64,000 bases of DNA from Serinus canaria (GCF_022539315.1 NC_066316.1:100496179-100560178); one strand, 5' to 3'. Shown: positions 1 through 13,560, counted from the first letter of the stretch. Made by a program: numbers and translations. The notes: generated by a model from the letters alone, not told the origin.

Positions 1-3000
1 AGCAAGTTCTCGTCCAACTGTCTTCAATGAACAGAATTTCCTCTGAGAAAATTATATGATAGCTCAAAGGACCAGTAGTGGGACACTTCTGCCACAGAAG
101 TCACCTGCACAATATGCTGTGGGAAAATCCACATGGGGGCCTTTTGACATGGCACAAGTGCAGGGTGCCCAGCACATTAAGGGACAGAACATTTATTTGC
201 TTATCTGCATTTCTATTTTAGTCTATCTTATTAAAATAGCTCTTTTATTAAGCTATTTTTTGTTGGGCCCTGTATTATTTAGACCCAAAATCTACCCTGC
301 ACCATCTCTCTCACCCTGCCTCCTTCCCTGGTGCAAACATAAACCTGCTTTAAAAATGCAGATTTCTGCCTGATTAAGCATGGAACTGATGTATATTGTA
401 TATTGTTTTCCATTGTTTGTGCCACCAACTTAGGTTAAAAAAAAAAAAAGTCTAGGCAGCAATTCAGCAGAGATTCAGTTCTTAGGTTCCGTTTATTCAA
501 AACTATCAAACCTAGGGAATTAATCAAAATTTTACATTAAACATTTTCATAAATAAAGGTGTTCAGTGTGAAAAAATCACACTCACTCACCTTCAAATAG
601 GAAAGGAAGAATCTCTGTAAATCTCTAAAGCTGAACTAAGCTGGCAGCGAGCTGAACTCTCTGCACTGCTCCTGTGCTACAGCCACTGAACTCATAGGAT
701 ACGAGGAGTTGGCTGCTACTCCATACACTGATTCCTCTTCAGATATATCCTATCAGTTGTTCACATGTGGAACAAAAAGAGGTGATTACAGTTATTGAAG
801 ACTGCTTTGACTAACCCAACTCATTATGATTGAAACATATTAGGAAATGTTAGATCCCTGTCCCAAAAGCAGGTTACCTACATATGAAGCAACATCTTAA
901 CATATATATGGAGTAACCTCCCAACAGAATTATGGTAGGAAATTTGCATGGAGGAAGGAATGGGGGCTGACTGTGTTTATTTTTTCTTCAGCCAGCTCAG
1001 GGTTATGCACCCATATTTACAGAAACATGCTCATGCCAGCTGGTGATTTAATCAAGCCACCTCTTTCAGGAACACCATTGCTCCAGGTCTCTTCTGCAGA
1101 TACAAGGTATCTCATGGGGCTGTTATCTTACCAAAAATATGAACTGCCTTTTGGATACAACATATTTCTCCCTTGACTATAGCAGGAATCGAGTATATAT
1201 AGGCTTCTCATTTATATGCACTAAGTGTAAAGATGAACTTTTAAAGATAATATTTTTAAGATAGATGGGTGAATCTCATCAGCTGGAGCATCCACTGCAT
1301 GAGGTACGTAGGATTAAAATTTCAGAGCACTGAATAATCAGTGTCATCCTTCCTCCTCAGCCTTTTTAGAAGCAAGTCTGTCAATTATCTTTCATGCCCA
1401 GGTTGTGCTGAACCTTTCTCCCAAAAAGAAAGTTTCATTCCTTCAGAAATGTTTTGTCCCAATTATTCAATGCCCATGTGCATCATCACATTCTAGTGCT
1501 TATCATAATTGTTAAACAGTTAGTTACTTGGAGAATATTTTTAGGAATATCTGACTTTCTACTGTCATTTCAGTGTCATTTATTTCAGTAATTATTCATC
1601 TACGAAAGAATGAACAATTAAAATTCTGGAATAGTATGTGTTTCCCCACCTACCAGAATTTTTAAAAATAAGAAAAAATAATAAAAATAAATCGTAAATA
1701 TGTTTGGTTATAAAAGCCTAGATGTGCCCATTTGTGTTAATCTCCTGAAGAACAAGGTGTTGTTAGGAACTGAGATATGCAACACTGCTGCTTTTCTGCT
1801 GCAGTATCTCAGGCTCCAGGTTTAGGATTTATTCTCGTATTAGGCAGCTACTTCACCGCTGTTGAAATTAACAATGAAATATCTACCCTTTTTTTGGTGG
1901 TGCTGTTGTGGTTGTTGTTGTTGTTACCTTCAAAATCAAAACCAGAGGTAGTTTAATTTTAATCATCATCTAGTTGTGCTCACATCTAACATATGCATCA
2001 GATCTTGGCCATATTTCTTCATCTCATTCACTTTTCTCAAGCAGCGTGTCCAAGACACTGAAGGGAGAGCGGTGCTGCTAAGTTTATCTCCATTTGGCTG
2101 GCTGCCTGCTTCGCTAGGAAGCAACCAGGAGCTTCAGGTTCCCTCACAGCTCAGCAGAACTCTGATGTCAGAGACCTCTCCGTCTTCACTCCTGGCATTT
2201 AGGCTGCTTCAGGAGGGACACCACCACTGCCCATGGGACTGAGGCATCAGATGTGTGAACTGCCCCATAACCAGGGTCAAACTTCTTTTTTTTTAAATGA
2301 TTTTTGGTATTTGAAAGAATATCTCTGAATAGAAAGGGCACTAATTGTTTAATCTTTAAAAGACTTCTTAAAAGACTCTTTTAAAAAGAAATAATTCTCT
2401 ACTCACTTTTCTAGGTCTTCTTACACAGAATGTTTTTAGAAAGTGGAAAATGTATTTGGCTAAATCTTAAATTTTATTTAGCATATGATACTCAGTGCTC
2501 TGCTGTTTTCCCATCACCAGTGCATCATTTTCCTCTGAGCTTTTTCATCTTCTTTCCCAGTCTTTTTCTTTCTATTCCTGCCTAATAGCCTAGCTAAGAC
2601 TGCCAAGTCAATTCCATTGCTTCTATTACTGATGGGAATTTATGACTAGAAATGCAAACACAAAGCAATTATTTAAATAGATTGACACTGGAACAAGTTT
2701 CTTCAGCTTTAGACTGGCTGTTAAGACCTTATGGCATGTCAGTAATATCCATCAGTAAGGCTCAAATAAAAAATAAACATTTCCATTTTCTGCCTCTTAT
2801 ACTATTCTTGCTAACATTTTATTGAAATCATCCTGATTTCTTTTAAAGGGAGATTCAACAGTAGAACAAGATCAAGTCTTTCTTTATCCAAATAAAAGAG
2901 AGTCAATATGAAATCTAAACTACCAGACAAAAGAATTCCTCTTTTCCTGCTAGAAGGAAAGTAATTAATACAGCTAATTAATGCAGTCCCACCCTCAACC

Positions 3001-6000
3001 AAAAAAAAAAAAAAGGATTTTCCTTAAATTACAAATACTTAACTAAATTTTTTCTTCACCCCTCTCATCCCCTCATATTTAATGAAGGAATTAAGAATGT
3101 GCACTGGCAGCTGTTACAGAAAAGGTTTTCACCAGTGTCTTAATATAATATCCCAAATGAAATTTCACATTTTAATGCTATAACAGTAGTAAATATATTA
3201 ATGATCTCTTATCTCAAAAATCTCTTTTATGAGCATAACAAGAATAAAATAGTTTTTCAATTCCTCTTAGCAGGCATGCAAAGAAAGATCACAGATGAGT
3301 GCTTTCAGTGTCACTTAATACTGTAAATATCCTGTTGTAATTTACGTCAACACAGAAGAAAAAGTGAGCTCACAGTATGCAAATTAGTTCATGCAAAAAT
3401 GTTTTTTTTTCTCTGTCATGATACCAAAATTGGATAGTGATTCACTAGGGTTAAATGCTATACAGGAATTCAATACAAAAAGTCTAACATCAGACAGGCC
3501 TTGACAAGGAACTGTTGCGTGTAAAGTAATGGCACAATTAGCTAAATGTTCAGACTCCGAGATCTCAAACCCAGGAAACCTTGTGAGAAATGACTATTTT
3601 CTACATCACTAAGAAATTAGATTGACCTTGTCTCAAGCTTTTACAATTTCATACTATTTCAGTAAATAATTAACTGGAGAAAAAATATTAATGAAAGTCA
3701 TGTTTGTGACTAATTTCAGTATGGCTGTGTAAAATTCCACTTGTAATCTATGAGCCTTGGTAATAATAAAGTATTAAAAGTGAATATCTTACAATGCGAG
3801 AGGGAGATTTACACATCTTTGCCTGTTCAGAAGTTTTAAAAATACTTCTTTTTTCTTCCCTAATATATGTCACATTGATATTTCATGGTTCCCATGGAGT
3901 ACATGGTTTGTGGAGAGCAGCTTAAGTGAATTTGCATTGCCATGGTACTCATTGCAGAACCAACACAGAGTTTAATCTCCTTTGCTGGAACTGCACAGGG
4001 GAAGAGTTTTAGGCAGCTTTAATGGTAGCTTAATTCTAAAGCTATACAAATCAGTAGGGCTTAATGACACTTCTAGAACCATGAGAACTCCTTGAACCGT
4101 GTCTTAGAGCACAGAGGCGTGGCAGAGGGAAGCAGTGAAGACTAAGGCTTAGAAAGCTTCATTGGCTGTTGCCAAAATACCCATCCCATTTAGCAAAGAA
4201 CTCACGTTTCACTTGTTAGGTGCTCGTAGTTTACCATCACATGATAGCAAGATTTGGATCCATCTGGTTACATGGGGAGAGAAATGTGTCCTGTAGTCAA
4301 CAGTGAATATAGAAAAATAGATACATGTTGACTTGCTGAATCTTTCAAGTAACATTCCTGAGAAAAGGGTGGTCAAGGAGGAAAAGAAGTGCACAGAAGA
4401 TATCTGCCTGAAAATAAGCTGAGTAAGAATAAAATTAGAACTCCTATAAGCAAGTGTCACAGAGGACAAGTTCGTGAAGTTTATGCTGCCAAGTCCTGTG
4501 TATGCCCTGCAACAGAACTAGAGGCTGATGTGTCTCTTTTCTTTTTACATGCTCACTCTGGTTTTGATCTCACAGGGTTCCATTCCCAGAAAGATCCATC
4601 TGTTATCATGCCCTCTCTTTTTGCTTATTATTTCTAATTCTAAATCTACTGAACACTTCTAGCTCCCATTTTGTCTTGTGCTGCTTATTCCTTCATGCTC
4701 TTGCCCAAGGCAGTTCCCCAGCTGTTGACAAATATGTATATTCTGGTTGATTCAGTTCCTTTTGCCTCATGGGAAGGACAGATTACACCTCATAGCAAAG
4801 GACAAACAATAATGAATATTTTTTAGATGTACCACCACTTCTAGGGGAGTAATTGGAGTACTTTTTTAGGAAATAATATCACCTCTAGTCTGCTTCTACT
4901 TAGTCTGCACCTAATATTATTATCTTTATAGTTAAAAGATGAAGTGTAGTGGTTGAAAAAGGCCTTCTATTTAAAAGTGATGTATATAATGAAAGACCCC
5001 AGATCATCTCTATTGTACCAGTTAAAGGAACCTCAGTCTGCAAAACCACCTGACAGTAATAAAATTGTGATGTAAACTAACTTCAGTTTGGCCTAGAAAA
5101 CTGTAAGTTCACCACAAAAAAAAATGTTTCTTCAAAAATGTGGTCAGGAAGCCATCAGAGACAAAACACAGATTCTTCATCTTTGCCAGTAATGTTATGC
5201 ACAGAAGCAGCCTCATAATCGAGTTGGAAATGAAAGGCAGGAAGATGCAATACATAATAAATACATAATAATTCACAGAATCAGTTTTCTTCCATTTGGT
5301 ATTGTGATGAGTTTCTTGTTGCATACCATCTGCCAGCTGTATGAACAAATGTAATTGCACACACAGATGCAATCCAATGTTGGCAACAAAACATAGAACA
5401 GAAGAGATATGTAAACAAACATGAAAAATTTTGTCATAGATAATATTTAGGCTATTTCCTTAGAAATTACTAATAATGAACCATGTGACTTTTACAGTCA
5501 TTTAAGTGGTTGTATTTCTGTTCCTTCCAAGTTGTTTATTTATGTTGTAAGGCATTAAATACTTCCAAAAGTAGTTAATTTGGTATTTCATTTAACTCAT
5601 AAAAATGCTTCAGATAAATGAGGGCCAGACATCATTCACTTATAGAATTTAACACCTACAATGAAAAGTAAAATGAAAATAATAATATTATCAGTATTTC
5701 TTTACAGATGATTCAATTTGCTGTGAATATCCTATCAACTTTTATCATGCTCTAAATTCTCTTTGAGAACATTATCTGTCTAGCAAGTTTTTTAATCAGG
5801 CAACAGTTCTTTGCAACATGCCCAAATTTCCATTAGGATTCCTTTTTGAATTGCTGAAGTGTGAATTCTTAATGTCTTCTTCAGCAGACTTTGTTTTCTT
5901 TTTACTAGAGTTCAATCAAGTCATTGCATCGATCAGGGTATTAAATACTTGGAAACAAATTTATTTCACATATGAAGAAGCCAGTGTAGCTGGCCTTCAG

Positions 6001-6803
6001 TAGACTTGCAATCAAAAGCAAATGGTAAATTTGCATTTTTCTTTTCCTCCAGGTTTCTAACTATTTATATGTGTGCAGCTGCCATTTCACTGGTAGTTAA
6101 AAGTCCCCTTCCAGGTTCTTCCATGATGAAGTCACTGCTAATGTAAATTTATAAAAAGCATGTGCTTTGCCAGCCTCAGGCACAATCCACTGGCATTTGG
6201 GGAGGGTTTTAACTGGACATCTGGGAACTTGCAGGTTGCATACAGCAGGAAGAGTCTCTATGGGTTTTTGCAAGGTTCATGATACAGCTTTTCACTCAAA
6301 AGCCATTACTTGCGGCTTGGTTCAGAAGCCTTTTTTCTACTCACAGTGTAGCAGGAAAAAAGCACCAATATGCTGTAAGTGTGAGGAGCTAGTAAAAGTT
6401 TTAAGTCTGATACTGAGTTAGGAACTGATATGCAGAGCTTCAAAACTGTGACCCTAAGCTTTTTGTTGGTGTAAACGGGAATAATCTCTGCTTCAGGGGT
6501 TCTTAAGCAGAGAAAAACGCTGAGAGGAAAATATCTGATAAATCAGGATAATGCAGTTTTAAGTTCTGGTATCTCATTACTTGCCATGGCTCTTAGAATT
6601 CATGCCAGGCCTGGGGAGCTGAAAGATATCAGATCTCAGAACTAAACCTGTTTTCTTGTCTTCATTCTTTATCAGTAACTGTTGCTGTCTGTTGCTTCTA
6701 TTACAGTAAGCAAATTAAATAAATTTTTCCTTCCTGCTACAGATAAGTAGTGGCCTGAGGTGTGGGCTGGAGGGTGCACTGACTTCCAGTCTCAGTGAAA
6801 TGT
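1..6803. other. AT-rich DNA, no gene recognised
   Basis: I see no gene, RNA or clear mobile element here. The open frames are short (at most about 105 codons), have no recognisable domain and show the composition expected of random AT-rich sequence. Minor features are a TTG-rich run near 1911-1925, an A run at about 3001-3014, and a slightly GC-richer patch with a few CpGs at about 2040-2245 that I cannot classify. Old, strongly decayed repeats could be hidden. Confidence 0.6.
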
Positions 6804-7615
6804 GAGAAAAGGGAAGGGAAAAGGGAAAGAAGGGGAAAAAAAAAAGGAAGGAAGGAAGGAAGGAAGGCAAATGGACAGGAGGAAGGAACTGGAGGACCAC
6901 GGAAGCTAGGAAGGAAGGAAGGAAAGGAAGGAAGGAACGGAAAAGGAAAGGAAGGAAGGAAAGGAGGGAAGGACACGCGCAGAGGAACAGGGAAAGCGAT
7001 CAGGAAGGAGGACAGGAAGGAAAGAGAGGGGGAAGGAAGGAAGGAAGGAGGGAAGGAAGGAAGGAAAGGACGAAGGCAGAGGACGTAGGGAGGAAGCGAA
7101 GGCAAACGGACAGGAGGGAAGCGAACGGAAAGGTATCAGGAGGGGAACGTCAGGAAGCGAGACGAATGGAAGGACAGGAAGCCGGAAGGAAGGACAGGAA
7201 GGAGGAAGGAGGAAGGAATAAGGAGAAGGAAAGGAAGAGCGAAGGAGAGGAAGGAGGAAGGAGAGGAATGGAGGAAAGGACGGAAAACGGAGAGGAGGAT
7301 AGGGAAGGACAGCGGAGGAAGGAATGGACAGGAAGGAGAGGATGGAAGGAAGGAAGGAAGGAGAGGAAAGGAAGGAGGAAGGAAGGAAGGGAAGGAAGAG
7401 GAGGCAGGAAGGAAGGAAGGAAGGAAGGAAGGAAAGGAAGGAAGGAAGGAAGGGAAGGAGGAGGAGGAAGGAAGGAAAGAAGGAAGGAAGGAGGCAAGGA
7501 AGAAGGAAGGAAGGCGAAAAGCGAAAGAAAGAAAGAAAGATAAAAGAAAGAAAGAAAAGAAAGAAAGAAAGAAAGAAGAGAGAAAGAAAGAAGAAGAAGA
7601 AAGACAAGAAAAGAA

Positions 7616-7647
<32 letters not shown>

Positions 7648-7740
7648 AGAGAAGAAGAAAGAAAGAAAGAAAGAGAAAGAAAAAGAAAGAAAGAAAGAAG
7701 AAAGAAAGAGAAAGCAAGAAAGAAAGAAAGAAAGAAGAAA
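6804..7740 (+). repeat. Large polypurine array, GGAA-rich then GAAA-rich
   Basis: The plus strand is almost purely A and G for about 937 bp, with only scattered C or T interruptions. The first two-thirds (about 6830-7510) is built on GGAA/GGAAG units with variable spacers. The last part (about 7520-7740) is built on GAAA units. The change from G-rich to A-rich units suggests an older interrupted array next to a younger, more regular one. The overlapping long open frames on both strands (Lys/Arg/Glu/Gly-rich on plus, Phe/Leu/Ser/Pro-rich on minus) are by-products of the repeat and not genes. Long mirror-symmetric polypurine tracts can form triplex (H-DNA) and often cause replication and assembly errors. 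That is known for the class and not shown here. Confidence 0.97.
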
Positions 7741-8209
7741 CAACTTCTCTGTTATCAAGATATAATTAACACATCTCTATTAAAAAGATAGGTGGGATGT
7801 AGTAGAACTTTATATTTTATTTCTGTGTCCATTTGCCCCTTAGGCCTTTGAAAATCCTTAAGCTAAGTTGCTTTCAGCCCAAAAGCGATGAATTCCATTG
7901 TCGTCAGCTCTGTCAGTATTGTTTGCTTTTCTCAATTGCTCATTTTGGGAGGTCTTCTGCCACCAAGATGACAATGATGTGTTGATTCATTGCCCTGTCA
8001 CTAGTCCACATGGAGGAGTTACTCAAAGATGTCAGCTTGTTTTGATTTTGCCATCCTTCCTTCACTTTTTTTTCTCATGGTGACAGATCTTTTCCAATTT
8101 TTATTTAAATACTGTCACAGAATCTACATTCCAGCTATAACTGTTAATTAAAAAAATCTTTCCAAATATTTAACAAGATGAAAATTGTATTTAAAGTCAT
8201 ACTGACTTT

Positions 8210-8211
<2 letters not shown>
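7741..8211. other. Unique AT-rich spacer, nothing recognised
   Basis: This is ordinary sequence between the polypurine array and the poly(T) run. One 61-codon frame at 7898-8083 has no recognisable feature. Confidence 0.6.

Positions 8212-8255
<44 letters not shown>
8212..8255 (+). repeat. Poly(T) run, 44 bases
   Basis: There are 44 uninterrupted T residues on the plus strand. This could be the A-tail of a minus-strand retroposed copy. However, the sequence to the right (8256 onward), where such a copy would lie, shows no AATAAA-type signal close to the tail and no recognisable transcript, and I see no flanking target duplication. It is best called a simple homopolymer. The true length is uncertain because sequencing of such runs is unreliable. 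Confidence 0.95.
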
Positions 8256-8256
<1 letters not shown>

Positions 8257-10320
8257 TAAAAGTGTGAAAAAACCCTTCCCTCCAAATAGTCCTTATGACT
8301 GGCTAAAATCAATGTCAAACTGATTTAATTTACAAACATAGCTAGATCCCTAATTAACTGATGTTAGCATTCTTTAGTACCTGAGGTTCATCTTAACAAG
8401 CTATTACATCAGAAACTAAACACTGTTACATTAAAATAGCAATTGTAAGGCATATATTCTTGCACACATTGAGACTTTGGAAACAAGAAACAAATCCCAA
8501 ACCTCTTCTTTCTGTCCAGAATGACAAAGAGGAGCAGCAGTTGTGCTGCCTCCCCTACTGTCTGAAAATGTGGTTACATCTGAGTCAGGACCATGCAACA
8601 GGGAAATAGGAAATTTTAAGTTCTCTGCTGAAAACTACAACTGAAGAACAAAAGAGTAGAATCAGTGTGCTAAAACAACATGTACTTAAAGAATGTGCCC
8701 AGGATACCAACTACCCATCACCCTAAATCTGATAATAACCACAGAGTTCTCTTGAAGCACACTGTATTTCTGCAGAATTTTCACTCAATATTTCACCACT
8801 GGAGGTTTCAGTTGTAATGTAATGAATGACTGGTTCTCTGAAGCTGAACTGTGACATTTTTTATGTCAATGTACTTTCAATCAACCTTGAAGAGTTGGCC
8901 AGCTGTGTCACCACTAAGTGCAATCCCAGAGCCACAAGTGACAAATTGTTCCATGTTCACAGTCGCCAAGACACTACAAGATTTCCTTAAAAGTTAAATA
9001 TAAGGAAAATTCAATCTAGGGTATTTGATAAACAATCTTCTAAAACAAATAACTAGAGGAGGGAAAAAGTGATCTAATGTTCAGGTTTCATTACAAAAAG
9101 AAATTATGAGTTCCATGGTGAACACATTTTTAGATACTTTGAATTGCTGAAATCAATCCTTCTGGCTTAGGAAACTGCTAAGAATACAGAGTAGAGGATT
9201 AAGTCCTAGCCCTCAGGAACTTGAAAAGATCTAAGTTCCTCCCAGGATTTCCAGTGAGATATATCTCACCTATTTTTGATGGCTGCAACTGAGATTATCA
9301 AGTAAATAAGAAAGATACTTCATCAGACTGAAATGAAATCTCTGTTTTAAAATAAAAATTATTCATGCTGTCATACAGCCATTTATTTATTATTGACTGT
9401 AAGGACAACCTTTAAAAAATTAGTTCACATGCAAATGCCTGAACTGTAGATATCTCTGTTTGGAAAGATGGATCTGATCCAGAGTCTCAACAGGATTTCA
9501 ATATTTAAAATGAAGTAATAATTTTCTATGTTAAAACAAAGCAAGAAAAAGCCTAACTGAGATTGTCTGTGAGGAAGACTGATTAGCTGTGTACCAAAAT
9601 AGTTTAATTCCAGCCTTTTCTGCACTTAATTTTACTTTCTGGTTCAAGATGAAATACCTATGGAAAAAGAGTCTCAAAAAGTCTCATTGCACAAAACTAC
9701 CTATCTACCTAGTAACTAATTATGACCCTTATGAAGACTTGTGTGGGAGAGAGAAGTAATCTGAAATTCTTGGTTCTAATCACACATTAGAGGGAGAAGG
9801 CAAAGATGTTTCATAGACAAGTCTCCAATCCCTTCATCCCAGGCTAATGGATGCCTTTGTCGCCTTCAAAAGTCACAGCCTCAATCTGTGTAAGGTAACA
9901 TTTAGAGTGTTACAGTCAGAGCTCTGAGACAACAGTCAAGAGCTGGACTTAAGGTCTGTGCAAGGTGTCCAGACTCATGTCCAATACATGTCTGTATTTG
10001 CACAGTGGCAGATGCTCTCATAAGCCTGAGGTGGGACATTTTTTACAGAAACAGAATTGCAGTATGAAATGTCAAGGGCTTCAACTACTTCCCCTGCCTT
10101 TCCCCAGGGTAAAAAACCCTTCATCATGCAATGTAATGGAGATATCCTAGATAGCCTTGCACAACTCAAATATCATTATAATTTTTTCTGGTCTTCTACG
10201 CTCTTACCTGAGTTTAGGAAGCTGAATCAAAACATTTATTATTTTAAATAAATATAAAATTCTACATTGTAGCTGTCAACATATGTAGCAAGTGTTTAAA
10301 TCTCCATTATGTTCAAAGCA
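8256..10320. other. AT-rich DNA, no gene recognised
   Basis: No gene, RNA or mobile element is recognised. The short overlapping frames on both strands near 9965-10250 show no conserved domain. Confidence 0.6.
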
Positions 10321-10725
10321 AATCACAGAATCATAGACTGTCTTGGGTGGGAACCCAAGAAACATCTTGTTCCAATCCCCCTACCATGGGCAGGGGCGCC
10401 TTCCACTAGACCTGTTTGCTCATAGCCACATCCAGCCTGGCCTTGAAACAATCCCAGGCATAGGGCATCCACAGCTTCTCTGTTCAACCTGTCCCAGTGC
10501 CTCACCATACCATCAGCAAAGCATTTCTTTCTAACACCTAATAAAAAACTTCACTCTGTCAGTTTAAAGCCATCCCTGCTTGTTCTGCCCCTACATGCTC
10601 TTGTAAAAAAGTCTCATTGCATTTTCCTGGTAGGATCCCTTCATATCCTGGAAGGCAGCAAGGAGATCACCTCAAAGTCTTCTCTTCTCCAGGCTGAACA
10701 GTCCCAATTCTATTCTCTTAACCTT
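10321..10725 (-). mobile_element. CR1 LINE, 3' fragment, minus strand
   Basis: Read on the minus strand, this is the 3' end of a chicken-repeat-1 (CR1) retrotransposon. The element ends at about 10321 with the characteristic short terminal repeat (plus strand reads TCACAGAATCATAG). Next to it come the CR1 hallmarks CCATGGGCAGGGGCGCCTTC, CATCCACAGCTTCTCTG and CAGTGCCTCACCAT, then TTCTCCAGGCTGAACAG near 10680-10700. The minus-strand frame ending near 10323 keeps a CR1 ORF2 C-terminal signature (RHWDRLNREAVDA). Similarity fades at about 10725, so the copy is 5'-truncated and consists of the ORF2 tail plus a short 3' UTR. It lacks the endonuclease and polymerase core and cannot move by itself. 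Divergence looks moderate. I cannot assign the subfamily. Confidence 0.9.
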
Positions 10726-12800
10726 AGATCTACCCAGTGGAGCCTAGGCAGGGATTTAGGTGAAAGTATTGAGGGCAATGATTGGCCAGATTAGGTGCTT
10801 TTGGTCTTAGTGGTTAGCAGCCCAAATAAGGGGTCCTTAATGAATGGCTGCAGTATGAAGAGAGGAGATCAGAAGCTGTTAGATTAAGAGGCTGCCTCAT
10901 TACTCATCTCTGCTTTTAGGATGCAACTGTGGTCAAAAGTGATTTTATAAGGCTCCTGTTGTCAGGGGCTCAGATAAGACAGGAAACCTACAACAGAAGG
11001 GGGTTTTAGCAGCCTGCTCAAGTTGGAAGGGAAAGAAAAGGCTGAAGTAGTTCAGGTGCTGCTGTTATCTATGTTATTTCATTGGTCTGACCTCCAAAAT
11101 TTTCCTTCTTTAAATAAATCTAAAGAATGTTTGACTGTGTGTGTGCTCTCTTTTAGCAATCTAAGTTCCCCTCCTGAGATTAGAACGTCTTTTTTCCAGT
11201 TATCCTTACATCACATTGAACAATATTGAAAGAAATAGTTTATGATTCTTTTTTCATTTGTTTCTGCTGATAACAGTGCATGTAATCACAGAATGTTTTT
11301 GTTTGTATGTATATCTCTCTGGCAACTTTTAAACCTACTGTCCAATTTCAATCAAGACTAGAGCACCCACTGAGCATCCTCTAAAAATCATAAACTGGGT
11401 AAAGATGATATCAAGTTTGAAAATTTTTGTTTCCTCCCAATAACTCTCAATCCTGTTTCTAGAATATAGCATTGAAAATCAAATATGGTCTTCATCTTGT
11501 CTTCCAAAATGCTCTGTGAGAAGACTTTTAAATACAGGCACAGATATTCAAAAATATTATCATCATTGGACTTAAAAATCAACCAAGAGGCATGAACCCA
11601 TAGAAAATGAAGTTACATTTATTTGTAATTGTCATTGCAACTGATAAGCATGTGATTGACATTATAATTTTAAAGATTGCAAACATTAATGCAAATAAAT
11701 GAAGAGTTTACATAAGAAGTTGGTGTACAGGAATATTTACATTTTTAGGGAGTATTATTCATTAATTCATTCAACAGTAGACACCCAAAGTGCCTTGCTG
11801 AGAATCAGTTCCAGTTTCCATTGATGTATTTACAGGCTTTTAAAGTGGACCTGTCCATTTCAGGAGAATTGGTTTCCTAAATATTTTCAAAGGCAGAAAA
11901 ATTTCACACTTCTCTGAATGCCACTTGACTGCAAGTACAAATGTTAACAGCTTGTGAGAGTGCTAATTAGAACATCATAAAATTTTTTGGACTTCTTTGA
12001 CACTAACTTAACCAGAAGATGAAACACAATCTGCTATGAAAAAATGAAGATTTTACTTCTATTTACATGTCTGAGTAAGGAATCATACAAGGCAAACTTC
12101 AGTTTTAGTTCATATAATGCCACTTTTTATGTCACACATCCTTTTATCATATTTTTGTATGCTTCCATGTTCCAGAGTCACTTAATCACTGGCAGATCTG
12201 TTAGGTTTTACTGGAAAAGAGAAATTCCTGTCTGCCTTTTTAAAAGCAGAGCACATAAGCGTGCATATACCCACCTATAATATATAAAATTAACATAAGA
12301 CATCCATTGTGACAGACAAAAATATGTACATAAATGTCCACAACAGTGTGACTCAAATAATATTACTTGATCTTTGTAGCTGTATATGTACATAAAAATG
12401 GAGACTAAAACTGTAATTAGTTTTTTAGCAGATGATTTATTGAAATATTTTCTGTTTAGGTGGTTTTCTTTACAGGGCCTCAAAGAGAAGGGTAAATGTA
12501 TGCCAATTGGGCTTTCTCTATGAGAAAGGGTTAAAACTTGAATTCAGGAAGTAGCAACGCCTAAATTTTAAGTGTCTAATCAGAGTTACTTAAAAGCATT
12601 TTGTCTCAGGGAAGAGGTTCTGTCTGCTTCAGTTCTAGTACTGAAATTGGCGGACAGGATCTTTCTCTGGAGGTCTCCACAAATATCCACCTATTTTCAT
12701 TGGTCTTTATGTATTTGTTTGGGGCCTTCCCTGGTGTGGTCACATATATATGTGAGCCATTCTGTTCTCTCAGTGCCAAAAACTCACATGCAGGTTCAAT
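10726..12800. other. Spacer between two CR1 copies, no gene recognised
   Basis: I see no gene or RNA. The part at about 10741-11010 is less AT-rich than its surroundings and does not match a repeat I know. It may be unique or conserved non-coding DNA, but nothing in the sequence settles this. The rest is AT-rich. Confidence 0.55.
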
Positions 12801-13560
12801 TCACAGAAACAGAGAATGACTCAGGTTGGAAGGGAACACAGCAGGTCCTATGGTCCAGCCTCCTTGCTCAACAAAGGCCATCCCACAGCACACGGGGACA
12901 GGAATGTGTCCAGATTGCTCTGGACTTCTCCAGTGAGAGAGGCTCCACAGCTTCTCTGGACAATCTATTCCAGTGTGTGCTCACCTGCACAGTAAAGAAT
13001 TTCTTCCACATGTTCAGGTGGAACTTCCTCTGCATCAATTTCTGCCCATTGACTCTCACCTACTGGGCACCACCAAGCAGAGCCTGGTCCACCCTCTTGA
13101 GACCCTCCCTTCAGATAGACACTGATGAAGTGTCTCAGTTGTCTCTTCTTGAGCCTGAACAGACACAACTCTGTCATCTTTTTCTCATAACGGGGATGCT
13201 TCAGTCCCTTAATCATCTCCATAGCTCGACATGAGATCTGCTCAAGTAGCTCCTTGTCTCTCTTGTAATGAGGAGCCCAAAACTGGGCTGAGCACTCCAG
13301 ATATGGCCTCACCAGGGCTGAGTAGAGGGACATGATCAACTCCCTCAACCTGCTGGCTCTTCCTGATGCACCCTGGGGTACCACTGGCCTTCCTGGCTAC
13401 CAGGGAATTGCTGACCCATGGACAGCTTGTTGACTCCCAGGTCCTTCCTTCTCTGCAGAGCAGCTTTGCAACAGGTTCAGCCCTCAGCCCACACTGCTGC
13501 ATGATTACCTGTTAGGCAAACTGGGACCCCACATCCCTGCTCCAGACAAGGCAGCAATGA
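12801..13560 (-). mobile_element. CR1 LINE, longest copy in window, minus strand
   Basis: This is a 5'-truncated CR1 on the minus strand, with its 3' terminus at about 12801 (plus strand TCACAGAAACAGAGAATGA). Its minus-strand frame at 12965-13384 carries the CR1 ORF2 C-terminal region after the polymerase core. It shows LYSALVRPYLE, QFWAPHYKRDKELLEQ, MIKGLKHPRYE and a Leu/Phe/Lys/Arg block, and the neighbouring frame continues with KFHLNMWKKFFTVQVSTHWN. Frame changes and stops between these blocks show the ORF is broken. Similarity continues to about 13500 (LVARKASGTPG and later blocks) and becomes doubtful toward 13560. Plus-strand frames over this area, such as 12572-13234, are antisense artefacts. 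It is inactive: no endonuclease or catalytic polymerase motifs are present. Confidence 0.92.

Noticed and set aside
6737..7791. Several open frames of 120-233 codons on both strands
   Set aside because: They are translations of the polypurine repeat, giving Lys/Arg/Glu/Gly or Phe/Leu/Ser/Pro runs with no domain or gene signals.
8212..8600. Possible processed pseudogene on the minus strand with a poly(A) tail
   Set aside because: No poly(A) signal, reading frame, transcript-like sequence or target duplication was found beside the poly(T) run.
12572..13234. 220-codon plus-strand open frame
   Set aside because: Most of it is antisense to the minus-strand CR1 copy, whose ORF2 signature is clear on the other strand.
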